Shown here piece after piece: positions 1-6,243 of a stretch of 7,802 nucleotides of DNA. Below the pieces are notes generated by a model. The model saw only the letters and a list, made by a program, of their open reading frames with translations. It was not told the DNA's origin and did not search any database. Source of the DNA: CAZUHN01 sp964620535 (GTDB lineage: Bacteria; UBA8248). The DNA lies in contig CAZUHN010000233.1 of assembly GCA_964620535.1 (NCBI GenBank), positions 1-7,802 of the forward strand, written 5' to 3'. A program made the translations under genes and the position numbers. Each line of letters opens with the position of its first letter. Position 1 is the first letter of the stretch.

Positions 1-79
1 GCCTCCATCATATCGCGGAAAGGAGGGGGAGGGAATGGCCGGATGGCGGGGATTTTTCTTGGGAGGACAGGTCTCCTCC

Positions 80-108
80 TTGACGCCGGTCCCGTCCGTA
101 TGTTCAAT
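80..108 (+). promoter_or_regulatory. Candidate sigma70-type promoter of the tRNA-Thr gene
   Basis: A -35-like TTGACG (80-85, five of six consensus bases) is followed after 17 bases by a -10-like TTCAAT (103-108, four of six). Transcription would begin near 115, about 30 bases before the mature tRNA 5' end. The bases just after the -10 are GC-rich, as in many stable-RNA promoters. Spacing and position favour a real promoter, but the -10 element is weak and nothing confirms the start site. Confidence 0.5.
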
Positions 109-119
109 TCGAGGTCGGG

Positions 120-137
120 CTGGAGAGCGCTCTCCGG
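120..137 (+). other. Perfect palindrome in the tRNA leader
   Basis: GGAGAGCGCTCTCC (122-135) is a perfect 14-base palindrome. It extends by a T-G wobble (121/136) and a C-G pair (120/137). It lies between the predicted transcription start and the mature tRNA 5' end at 145, so it would form a short hairpin in the pre-tRNA leader. It could affect RNase P processing or be a protein-binding site. No role is established. Confidence 0.45.
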
Positions 138-144
138 ACGCCGG

Positions 145-220
145 GCCGGCGTAGCTCAGGTGGTAGAGCAGCTGATTCGTAATCAGCAGGTCAGCGGTTC
201 GAGTCCGCTCGTCGGCTCCA
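145..220 (+). tRNA. tRNA-Thr, anticodon CGT
   Basis: The full cloverleaf can be folded by eye. The acceptor stem is GCCGGCG (145-151) with CGTCGGC (210-216), including one G-T wobble. The D-stem is GCTC/GAGC (154-157, 166-169), with AGGTGGTA as the loop. The anticodon stem is GCTGA/TCAGC, with loop TTCGTAA carrying anticodon CGT at 178-180. The T-arm is AGCGG/CCGCT around TTCGAGT. Discriminator base T217 is followed by an encoded CCA (218-220). The anticodon reads ACG, and the first pairs G1-C72 and C2-G71 agree with threonine identity. All invariant positions examined are intact, so the gene looks functional. Confidence 0.97.
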
Positions 221-238
221 GGGATTTTAATGGATTTT

Positions 239-273
239 GACAAGGGTGTGGCCTTCTTGGCTGCGCTCTTGTC
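239..273 (+). other. 15-bp hairpin just downstream of tRNA-Thr, possible terminator or 3' processing signal
   Basis: Bases 239-253 pair with 259-273 without a mismatch around a 5-base loop TTCTT. Four of the 15 pairs are G-U wobbles (245/267, 247/265, 249/263, 250/262). Those positions become A-C mismatches on the other strand, so the stem is specific to the + strand transcript that carries the tRNA. It begins 18 bases after the CCA end. The following bases (CAATTTC) lack a strong T-run, so it is an atypical intrinsic terminator if it is one at all. Confidence 0.5.
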
Positions 274-360
274 CAATTTCTGGCCCGTTTCCAATGTCGG
301 TGGGAGCTTCGAGGAGGGCGATTGCCACCCTTTTGTGCGGGAGGGCGAAGCGGAAGACGC

Positions 361-1803
361 TCAATAGCGCGAGTGGTTCCAGAACCTATCCGGGATTCCC
401 ATGAAGGGTGCGACCCCGCTCCGTTCCACCATGAGTTTCCCTTCCCTTTGGGCCTCGCGAAGGATTTTTTTCTCGTTCACGGACTTCACCTTGCGGCCTT
501 CCATGAGTATCCGGCCGTTCACGAGGACGGTGTCCACGTCGTGACCCGTGACCTGGTAGGCTACTCGCTGGGGCACCATCCATGCGGGGACGAGGTGGGG
601 CTGCATCATGTTCATTAGGGTGATGTCGGCCTTCTTCCCGGCCTCCAGCGAACCGATGAGACCCTCCATCCCGAGACAGCGGGCCGCGTCGATGGTGACC
701 ATCTCGAGGACCTTGCCGGGGGGAAGAACGGAAGGATCGCGGAACCGCAGGCGTTGGAGCAGCATGGCCACCTTCAGATCCCGGAACTGATCCCCCGTCC
801 TGTCCTGACCCGTGTAGTCAGTGCCGAGGGAGACGGTGACCCCGGCCTCGATGAGTTCGACCACGGGGCAGGCGCCTTTGTAGGAAAAGATGCGCCGGGC
901 GGTCGGGCAATGCACCACCTTGGCGTCGGTGTCCCGCAAGTACCGAATCTCTTTCTTCGAGAGGTCGGTGCAGTGCGCCAGGAGCACCTTCGGGCCCAGA
1001 ATCTTGAGTTCTTCTTGGCACCACTTGATGACACCCCCATAGGCGTTCGCTCGGAGGCCGACGCCGTAAGTTTCCATCAAACGCCGGATCGGCTTCACTT
1101 GCTGCCGCGCGTACTTGACGTATTCCGGGCGGAACATGGGATCAGCCCGCGAGGGGCCCTGAAGGCGCGAGACCCCGACCCACACGTTCGTCAAGCCCCC
1201 GTTCGTTCCATTGCACTTCCGGATCACTTTCTCGGCAACCCGAAAGGACTCCCGCATCGGGACGCGCCTGTCGGTCCGTTTTCCCTTCTTCCAGGAGGAA
1301 TAGATCGTGGGGTATGGCGGGCGTGCGGGCCCCAACCCCGTCACCGAGCGAAGCCCCACCTCGGCGATCCCCCGCATGTTGGCTTCGGGATAAACCGGGT
1401 CGTCCCCCCGCGGGGCGTTGCCGAACATGTTCATGAAACACGTCGTTCCGAATTTGAGATGCTCGAGCGCCATCATCTTGCCTTCGACGTACCAAAAATC
1501 TTCGGTCACGCTGCGGAAGAGGATGTGGTCGAGCAGGAGGCGCCAGGGGTGTCCGGCCGTGCGCTCGGCGATGTTCTTCGTCAGGGCGGTCCCGGAATTT
1601 CCATAGGCGTCGATGAGGCCGGGCATGACGACTTTGCCCCGGGCATCGATCACCTTGCGCGCCTTGTGCTCCCGGGCCACCTGGCGGGCCGTCCCGACGG
1701 CGACGATTCTATCCTTCTCGACCGCGACGGCACCCTTCTCAATGACCCGGCGCTCCGGGTCCATGGTGATCAGGGTTCCGTTCTTGATGAGGATGTCCGC
1801 CAC
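361..1803 (-). CDS. Amidohydrolase-superfamily protein (TRZ/ATZ, MtaD-like) lacking most metal ligands
   Basis: The fold follows the adenosine/chlorohydrolase branch of the amidohydrolase superfamily. An N-terminal strand region (ADILIKNGTLITMD) leads to VMPGLIDA at about 61-68, numbering from an upstream TTG. LLAHC follows at 276-280, HCPTAR at 300-305, LGTDYT at 328-333, and a C-terminal composite-domain segment GSLEAGKKADITLM at 386-399. Active members carry HxH directly after IDA; here the residues are Y69-G70-N71. The strand-5 segment that normally reads HxxE is R-A-N-A-Y-G-G, with N255 in place of His and G258 in place of Glu. H279, H300 and D331 remain. The reading frame is long and intact, so this looks like a maintained paralogue with altered chemistry, not a decaying gene. 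The GTG at 1803-1801 is preferred as start because GGAGG (1816-1812) lies 8 bases upstream. A TTG at 1809 is only 2 bases from it. The natural substrate is unknown; a conventional deaminase activity is doubtful. Confidence 0.9.
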   Translation of the reverse strand: MADILIKNGTLITMDPERRVIEKGAVAVEKDRIVAVGTARQVAREHKARKVIDARGKVVMPGLIDAYGNSGTALTKNIAERTAGHPWRLLLDHILFRSVTEDFWYVEGKMMALEHLKFGTTCFMNMFGNAPRGDDPVYPEANMRGIAEVGLRSVTGLGPARPPYPTIYSSWKKGKRTDRRVPMRESFRVAEKVIRKCNGTNGGLTNVWVGVSRLQGPSRADPMFRPEYVKYARQQVKPIRRLMETYGVGLRANAYGGVIKWCQEELKILGPKVLLAHCTDLSKKEIRYLRDTDAKVVHCPTARRIFSYKGACPVVELIEAGVTVSLGTDYTGQDRTGDQFRDLKVAMLLQRLRFRDPSVLPPGKVLEMVTIDAARCLGMEGLIGSLEAGKKADITLMNMMQPHLVPAWMVPQRVAYQVTGHDVDTVLVNGRILMEGRKVKSVNEKKILREAQREGKLMVERSGVAPFMGIPDRFWNHSRY

Positions 1804-1811
1804 GGCCAAAG

Positions 1812-1816
1812 CCTCC
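1812..1816 (-). promoter_or_regulatory. Ribosome-binding site that selects the GTG start
   Basis: On the minus strand the bases read GGAGG, a full match to the core Shine-Dalgarno sequence. Spacing is 8 bases to the GTG at 1803 and only 2 bases to the in-frame TTG at 1809. The GTG is therefore the better initiation codon and the protein is 480 residues. Confidence 0.7.
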
Positions 1817-1839
1817 GGCAGAAAAAAAGGAGAGCGAGA

Positions 1840-1867
1840 ATCTTAACCTACATTTCCCCGGTTTACA
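1840..1867 (-). promoter_or_regulatory. Weak candidate promoter for the amidohydrolase gene
   Basis: On the minus strand TGTAAA (1867-1862) and TAAGAT (1845-1840) are separated by 16 bases and match consensus at three and four of six positions. The predicted start is near 1833 and would give a leader of about 30 bases ending in the GGAGG site. A run of seven T on the minus strand (1828-1822) lies in this leader, with no hairpin before it. This is a weak prediction. Confidence 0.25.
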
Positions 1868-2107
1868 TCCGGACGGCCGGCAGCGCGCTCGCCGACAGCG
1901 CCGCGTTCGTAAGTGAGAGCCGAATAAACTTTTGCGATCTTGCATGTGCCCTTTTCTGGGCCGGTATTAATCCCGGATTTCCAAGCCCGTACCGCCCTAT
2001 CATCCTTTTCATTAAGCCCGCGGACGATGCGTTTTTCCCGGTTGAAATTCGATTGAAGCCGAAGCGGGTTTTTCGGGTCGGATTGCCGGTTCGCCCGCCC
2101 GTGAAGT

Positions 2108-4138
2108 TTATTCGCTGGGTTCTTGTTTGAGGGAGTACATTTCGTAGCCCGCTACCCGAAGCAGTGGTGCGCGCCGCCTCAGGTGCGCGGTGAGCGGTCC
2201 CGGGTCGAACGGAAAGTTCGGCATCTGGGGCGGCGGCCATTCGAAATAGACATGGGTAATCCCCCGCCGACGAAGCTCCCGCTCCACCACCACCCCGCTG
2301 GGCCCTCGCCGGAAGAGCCGCATCATTTCCGGGCTCTCGGCCGCGATAACCGGGCGCCACCCCTCTGAGACGGCGAAGAGCCGCTCGGGCCGGTAAAACG
2401 TCAGTGGCCTCGCCTCGTCCGGAAGGCGGCCCGGCCAGCGAGCCTGAAAGCGCGTCGCCGGGTTCATCCGGAAGATCCGCGCTCGCATACTGGGCGTCCT
2501 CCAGGCGGTGCGGAAGGCCCGTTTGAGACGGTTGTCCAGGTGGGTCGGCAGGGCGGCCAGGACGAAAAGGGCGAACCAGGCGGCGGGCAGAACGCGAGGG
2601 GAGCCGATAAACCCGTCCTCTTCCCGGCGGGCGCGAATCTGCCCGATGATCCCGCCCGCGAGTGCGGCCGCGCAGGCCGCCGCGAAGGCGGCGATGAACA
2701 GCGCGTAGCGCGTCGGAAAGGTCCCCGAAAACACCGCCGCCGAAACCGCTATCGAAACCGGAAGCACAAGAAACAGCGCTAGCACCCCGCGCGGGGCCAT
2801 CCCCGGCCAGAGCCCCGCCAGAAGGATCGCAAAGGCCGCCGAGGGTGTGATCAGCCGGGATAGCCTCCACCCCGTGTCGAGCCATGAGCCGCGCGTGTCC
2901 CGGAACCCGGAAATGACATGTCGAAAATACTCTGGATTTTCGTATGTCCCGAAATACGAGGCCATCAGAGGATAGACAGGGTTCCCGAGGGTGAGGGCGT
3001 TTTTCGCCAACATGGGCGCAAGGGCGAGTGCGACCCCGGTCGCGGCCCAACCGGCTAGCGAGGCCCGCTCCCGGAGCGAAACGACTTCGGGCGGATAAAT
3101 CATGAAGGCGATCCCGAGGGCCACGGCGGCCAGTCCGGCCGGCAGCTTGACCCCCGAGGCCGCACCGAGCAACAACCCCCCAAGAAGGGCCCATCCCGCG
3201 TTGACCGTCCGGCTCCGCATCGATTCGAAAAGCGCCAGCGCCCCGGCCGCCTGAAGGGCCACGATAAAAAGATCTGATTTAGGGGCAACGATGAGTAGCG
3301 GAAACCGCCTGACGTGAAAAACGTCGATTCGCATCCCCGCAAAAAGCACCGCGCCGAATATTCCAAGCGCCAACGCCTCCCGGGTGCCGAGGTGCGAGAG
3401 TCTTCGCACGAGGCAGACGATCCCCAAGGCCGTGCCTCCGAGCCCTAATATCAGGTGAAGGAGCTGGGCAAGTACCAGCATCGAGACGTCCGATGGAACG
3501 AATAGGGCAACGCCCGCAAGAAGGAATTCCCAGTACCCGGTGATAGCAAAAAACAAGGGGCTATGGGGCGTAAACACCACTCCGCCGGATTCGGCAAACA
3601 GCCTGGCGTAAACGAGGTTATGTGCCAAGGCGTCGGGCGAATGAGACGACGGAATGAGCGCTTCGAGCAATGAACCTCCGAAGAGTAGGGAAAATAACGC
3701 TCCCAGGCCGAAGGCGGCGGTCCGGACGGGGCCCTTTTCCCATTTCTCCGTCTGAACGGAAATTGTTGATTTCTCGACCGATGATCTTTTCGAAATCCAT
3801 CCGGAGAGGACAGCCAGCGGCCACACAGCCCATGGGCGGAGCGCTCCCGCCGAGGACAACAAAAAAAGAGAAAATCCAAGAACGAAAAAACCCGCACATA
3901 TAGCGAGAAGTATCCGCTCAAAATAATCGCCGGGGAGCAATCCCGCACGGTCCAGCGCCATGTGACCGATCAGAAATGAAAGATAAACAGGTGCTCCGGC
4001 CATGAGCAGATGGAATAGATGCAAGAGGGGATTTAAGCCTCCACCACCCAGAGTCTCAGCGGGATTGAATATCAAAAATACCAGAGGGATGGCCGGCGGA
4101 ATCCACGACAACCATTTTTTCGAAATGATCACGTTCAA
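2108..4138 (-). CDS. GT-C-type polytopic membrane glycosyltransferase
   Basis: About 676 residues, dominated by hydrophobic segments over the first 530, with a soluble basic C-terminal part. Features shared with lipid-phosphate-sugar-dependent GT-C enzymes are: SPDALAHN (167-174) in the first large loop, with D169 as likely catalytic base; FTPHSP (189-194); PKSDL (286-290); GVKLP (329-333); and KNALTLGNPVYPL (379-391). Such proteins move a sugar from a polyprenyl-phosphate donor to an acceptor on the outer face of the membrane. The C-terminus has the typical RGITHVYFEWP segment (625-635). Family membership is well supported; sugar and acceptor are not known. The start is uncertain. The frame is open to a TTG at 4273, but that overlaps the divergent gene and has no ribosome-binding site. 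The TTG at 4138 has GGGG 6 bases upstream and lies just after a good -10 element, so it is used here. A GTG at 4132 is an alternative. Confidence 0.85.
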   Translation of the reverse strand: MNVIISKKWLSWIPPAIPLVFLIFNPAETLGGGGLNPLLHLFHLLMAGAPVYLSFLIGHMALDRAGLLPGDYFERILLAICAGFFVLGFSLFLLSSAGALRPWAVWPLAVLSGWISKRSSVEKSTISVQTEKWEKGPVRTAAFGLGALFSLLFGGSLLEALIPSSHSPDALAHNLVYARLFAESGGVVFTPHSPLFFAITGYWEFLLAGVALFVPSDVSMLVLAQLLHLILGLGGTALGIVCLVRRLSHLGTREALALGIFGAVLFAGMRIDVFHVRRFPLLIVAPKSDLFIVALQAAGALALFESMRSRTVNAGWALLGGLLLGAASGVKLPAGLAAVALGIAFMIYPPEVVSLRERASLAGWAATGVALALAPMLAKNALTLGNPVYPLMASYFGTYENPEYFRHVISGFRDTRGSWLDTGWRLSRLITPSAAFAILLAGLWPGMAPRGVLALFLVLPVSIAVSAAVFSGTFPTRYALFIAAFAAACAAALAGGIIGQIRARREEDGFIGSPRVLPAAWFALFVLAALPTHLDNRLKRAFRTAWRTPSMRARIFRMNPATRFQARWPGRLPDEARPLTFYRPERLFAVSEGWRPVIAAESPEMMRLFRRGPSGVVVERELRRRGITHVYFEWPPPQMPNFPFDPGPLTAHLRRRAPLLRVAGYEMYSLKQEPSE

Positions 4139-4153
4139 TCTAGACCCCAAAAC

Positions 4154-4162
4154 TTTATAGCA
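4154..4162 (-). promoter_or_regulatory. Candidate extended -10 promoter for the GT-C gene
   Basis: On the minus strand the bases read TGCTATAAA: a TGn extension followed by TATAAA (4159-4154, five of six consensus bases). A poor -35-like CTTTCA lies 16 bases upstream. Transcription would start near 4147, leaving a very short leader before the TTG at 4138. If correct, this rules out the upstream start candidates at 4273 and 4150. Confidence 0.45.
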
Positions 4163-4174
4163 TTCCTGACTGAC

Positions 4175-4203
4175 TTGAAAGATCGCTGTACATGGTGGAT
4201 GCT
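4175..4203 (+). promoter_or_regulatory. Weak candidate promoter for the methyltransferase operon
   Basis: TTGAAA (4175-4180) matches the -35 consensus at five of six positions. At a 17-base spacing the -10 position holds GATGCT (4198-4203), with only three matches. The site is in the right place, ahead of the GGAGG at 4221, but the -10 is poor, so an activator or another sigma factor may be involved. Confidence 0.25.
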
Positions 4204-4220
4204 GACCCACAACACGCCGT

Positions 4221-4225
4221 GGAGG
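4221..4225 (+). promoter_or_regulatory. Ribosome-binding site that selects a TTG start
   Basis: GGAGG lies 7 bases before the TTG at 4233-4235. The first in-frame ATG (4266-4268) has no comparable site, so initiation at TTG is preferred although it is a weak codon. Confidence 0.7.
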
Positions 4226-4232
4226 ATATTGT

Positions 4233-5099
4233 TTGTTAAATACATCGACTCCTTCAACCTCGCGAATGTGCAATATATGCGACAGTCAATCTTTTGAACT
4301 TCAATTCAACAAAAACGGATACTCGATTCTAAAGTGCCTCTCCTGCGGCCTCAAATTTACGGAACCGATTCCTGATGATGAGTTGTTGAAGTCCATTTAC
4401 GGCAAAAATTACTTCCAAGGGCAAATGTATAGGAATTATCAGGATGAAATCGAGCAACGGGCACCCGATTACTTGAAATGGATTCGATGGATCTGTCAAA
4501 TAAGCGGTATTAAAAAGGGAAACTGGCTTGATATCGGATGCGCGACTGGGGGCTTCATGAAGGTTGCTGAACAAAGCGGCTGGAGGGTATCGGGCGTGGA
4601 TTTTTCCGAATACTGCACCGAAATGGCCCAACAGGCGGGTCTCACCGCTGTGGCCGGAACGGCGCAAAGCATCCCTGAAAATTGGGGAGAGTTCGATATC
4701 ATCTCGATGTGGGACACCATTGAACATCTAACTAACCCGTTGCTGGATCTCCAGGCCTCCTCCGCCAGGCTCAAGCCAAACGGTTGGCTGGTTTTATCCA
4801 CGGGCGATATCGGCTCGCCGGTTGCAAGGATTTTGAGGAAGCATTGGTGGCTGATGCTCCCACCGGTTCATCTGTACTACTTCACCAAAGAGACGCTGAC
4901 TGAGATATTGAAAAGGGCGGGGCTGACCCCAGTTTCCTTCCGCTACTTCGGAAGGCGGCTTCGAATCGGCAGGGCAGCCCGTATGTTGACCGGGAATGGA
5001 TCGGTATCGATGGAGAGAGGCCCCTCTCTCTATTTTAACGCCTTCGATATCGTCACCGTCCTTGTCCGGAGGACCCCTGAGGAGAGGAGCTTCTCATAG
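4233..5099 (+). CDS. Zinc-ribbon class I SAM-dependent methyltransferase
   Basis: A 288-residue protein. Residues 13-38 hold two CxxC pairs (CNIC 13-16, CLSC 35-38), a probable structural zinc ribbon. The Rossmann methyltransferase domain follows: motif I LDIGCATGGF (99-108), acidic D123 in GVDFS that would contact the SAM ribose, and FDIISMWDTIEHL (154-166). PPVHLYYFTKETL (210-222) follows later. This N-terminal zinc ribbon plus Methyltransf_23-like layout is common in surface-glycan gene clusters, where such enzymes methylate sugars or related precursors; the substrate here is inferred from context only. The gene is the first of a tight operon, with its TAG stop overlapping the next GTG start by one base. 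It is notably poorer in GC than the genes on both sides: 22 of 60 bases are G or C at 4261-4320, and 27 of 60 at 4441-4500. The TTG start is chosen for its ribosome-binding site. Confidence 0.9.
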   Translation: MLNTSTPSTSRMCNICDSQSFELQFNKNGYSILKCLSCGLKFTEPIPDDELLKSIYGKNYFQGQMYRNYQDEIEQRAPDYLKWIRWICQISGIKKGNWLDIGCATGGFMKVAEQSGWRVSGVDFSEYCTEMAQQAGLTAVAGTAQSIPENWGEFDIISMWDTIEHLTNPLLDLQASSARLKPNGWLVLSTGDIGSPVARILRKHWWLMLPPVHLYYFTKETLTEILKRAGLTPVSFRYFGRRLRIGRAARMLTGNGSVSMERGPSLYFNAFDIVTVLVRRTPEERSFS

Positions 5100-5824
5100 T
5101 GGCAACCTCCGCTGCTCTTGTAATTATTCCCGTCTATAACGAGGAAGGAAGCATCGAGCGCGTCATCGCCGACCTTCGAGAAAACGCCGCCGGGGCGGAT
5201 ATCCTCGTCGTGAACGATCACTCCTCGGACGCCACCCGCCGGATCCTCGAAAGGGTCGGGGTCCGGCAGCTCTACCTCCCCTGCAACCTGGGATACGGCA
5301 GGGCGATCCAAATTGGATGCGCCTGGGCCGTCGAAAACGGCTACCGCCGGGCCGTCTTCTTCGACGGCGACGGCCAGCACCCGGCCTGCGAAATTCTGCC
5401 AATGATGGAAAAACTCAGGCGCGGGGAAGGCGACATCATCATTGCCTCGCGCTACATGGAGAGTGGCACAAGGGGCGCTTTGGCTGGCCGCTACTGGGGG
5501 AATCAATTCTTCAGCCGCCTGGCGAGCGCCCTCACCGGCCAAAAAATCACCGACTCTACCTCGGGCATGAAAGCCGTCGGGGAAAAGGCCCTGCCCATCA
5601 TAGCGGCCGGGGGCTTCCTCGACATGCACGCGGAAATCTTAGTTTATCTGGGCCGGCGCGGTTTCCGCATCTCCGAGCACCCAGCGACTTTCGCTGAACG
5701 GGCAACGGGGGTTTCGATGTACGGAAATTTGGCGCTAATCTCCTACCCGGTGATGACGGGAACGCTTCTTCTATGTTCGCTGGTGCGGGCTTGGATGGAC
5801 GAGCGATGGGAGCCCAAGGAATGA
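5099..5824 (+). CDS. GT2 family glycosyltransferase, DPM1-like polyprenyl-phosphate sugar synthase
   Basis: A 241-residue GT-A fold enzyme. IIPVYNEEGSIERVI (9-23) begins the nucleotide-binding domain and VVNDHSSD (37-44) follows. FFDGDGQHP (87-95) carries the DxD metal motif (D89, D91). TDSTSGMKA (151-159) and ERATGVSMYGN (200-210) are typical of dolichyl/polyprenyl-phosphate mannose or glucose synthases. The likely reaction is transfer of a hexose from a nucleotide sugar to a polyprenyl phosphate at the cytoplasmic membrane face; which sugar is not shown. The C-terminus has one hydrophobic stretch (about 210-229). The GTG start overlaps the methyltransferase stop (TAGTG) and has GGAG 9 bases upstream, which suggests translational coupling. 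The stop overlaps the next ATG as ATGA. The following DUF2304 gene is a frequent companion of this subgroup, which supports the assignment. Confidence 0.92.
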   Translation: MATSAALVIIPVYNEEGSIERVIADLRENAAGADILVVNDHSSDATRRILERVGVRQLYLPCNLGYGRAIQIGCAWAVENGYRRAVFFDGDGQHPACEILPMMEKLRRGEGDIIIASRYMESGTRGALAGRYWGNQFFSRLASALTGQKITDSTSGMKAVGEKALPIIAAGGFLDMHAEILVYLGRRGFRISEHPATFAERATGVSMYGNLALISYPVMTGTLLLCSLVRAWMDERWEPKE

Positions 5825-6201
5825 GCACAACATTTCTGATTTTCGCCAACCTGTTGGCCCTGCTTCTGGCCTTATATTCTTTTTATCTGATCGTGCTTGT
5901 CCGCCTCTATGTCGGCTACGGGGTGGCTTGGTTGCTCTTGCTCTGTCTCGGTGTCTTCGCCCTGAATTTTCCTCCCGCCTGGGGATTCCTCAGGTGGGTC
6001 ACCGGGACGCAGGACGCCCAGCAGGCCTGGATGGTCATGATACTGGCGGGAATCGTATTTCTGCTGATTTATCTGTTTGTCCAGATGACGATTTTGTCCC
6101 AGCGCATCACCGCCATCACCCGCCACATCGCTCTTGGGGAATTGCGGGCGAGTCAAGAAGGGAAGGCCTCTTCTTCGGAAGAAGACCGTGATAACGGGTA
6201 G
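5821..6201 (+). CDS. DUF2304 family small membrane protein
   Basis: A 126-residue protein with three hydrophobic segments at about 4-27, 33-50 and 70-89. A charged stretch ILSQRITAITRHIALGE (91-107) follows, which is the hallmark of DUF2304, and then an acidic, serine-rich tail. Members are usually encoded directly after a DPM1-like GT2 gene, and are thought to anchor or assist it at the membrane; no catalytic residues are evident. The ATG overlaps the GT2 stop codon (ATGA) and has GGGAG 8 bases upstream, so this start is preferred over an in-frame ATG at 5773 that would lie deep in the GT2 gene. The last gene of the operon ends 42 bases before the 3' end of the convergent radical SAM gene. 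Confidence 0.88.
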   Translation: MSTTFLIFANLLALLLALYSFYLIVLVRLYVGYGVAWLLLLCLGVFALNFPPAWGFLRWVTGTQDAQQAWMVMILAGIVFLLIYLFVQMTILSQRITAITRHIALGELRASQEGKASSSEEDRDNG

Positions 6202-6243
6202 GGGTGCCCGAAACTCCGGCCCTTTTCCGGCGTGGCAAAAGAG

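Larger units (their letters stand above)
1804..2107. other. Non-coding region between the GT-C gene and the amidohydrolase gene
   Basis: No convincing gene lies here on either strand; open frames across it are shadows without family-like sequence or ribosome-binding sites. It contains the amidohydrolase ribosome-binding site and weak promoter at its left end. A small GC-stemmed inverted repeat occurs at 1961-1976 (CCGG, AT-rich centre, CCGG). A bulged CG-rich hairpin lies near the GT-C stop codon, but it is followed on the minus strand by A residues, not T. I see no good terminator for the GT-C gene, so read-through into the amidohydrolase gene is possible. Confidence 0.5.

Noticed and set aside
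62..79. GGAGGA/TCCTCC hairpin as a terminator of an upstream gene
   Set aside because: The 6-bp stem is followed by only two T before GACG, and it sits directly against the tRNA promoter -35; not enough for a terminator call.
1..83. Possible 3' end of an upstream protein gene
   Set aside because: One + frame stays open from the window start to a TGA at 81-83, but too few residues are available to recognise a family and other frames are also open.
43..240. Small open frame running through the tRNA
   Set aside because: It reads across the whole tRNA gene in translation, has no independent support, and the tRNA fold is complete.
145..360. tRNA-Thr as an integration site for a mobile element
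   Set aside because: No repeat of the tRNA 3' end, no integrase gene and no phage-like gene is visible in the window.
1961..1976. CCGG...CCGG inverted repeat as terminator of the GT-C gene
   Set aside because: Only four GC pairs close an AT-rich centre, and no T-run follows on the minus strand.
754..2130. Long + strand open frame of 458 codons opposite the amidohydrolase gene
   Set aside because: It is the antisense shadow of a high-GC gene with clear family motifs, continues into the non-coding region and the end of the GT-C gene, and shows no recognisable protein family.
1863..3194. Minus-strand open frame of 443 codons overlapping the GT-C gene
   Set aside because: Rich in Arg, Gly and Pro with no domain; it overlaps the membrane protein in another frame, and the latter has motifs and membrane segments.
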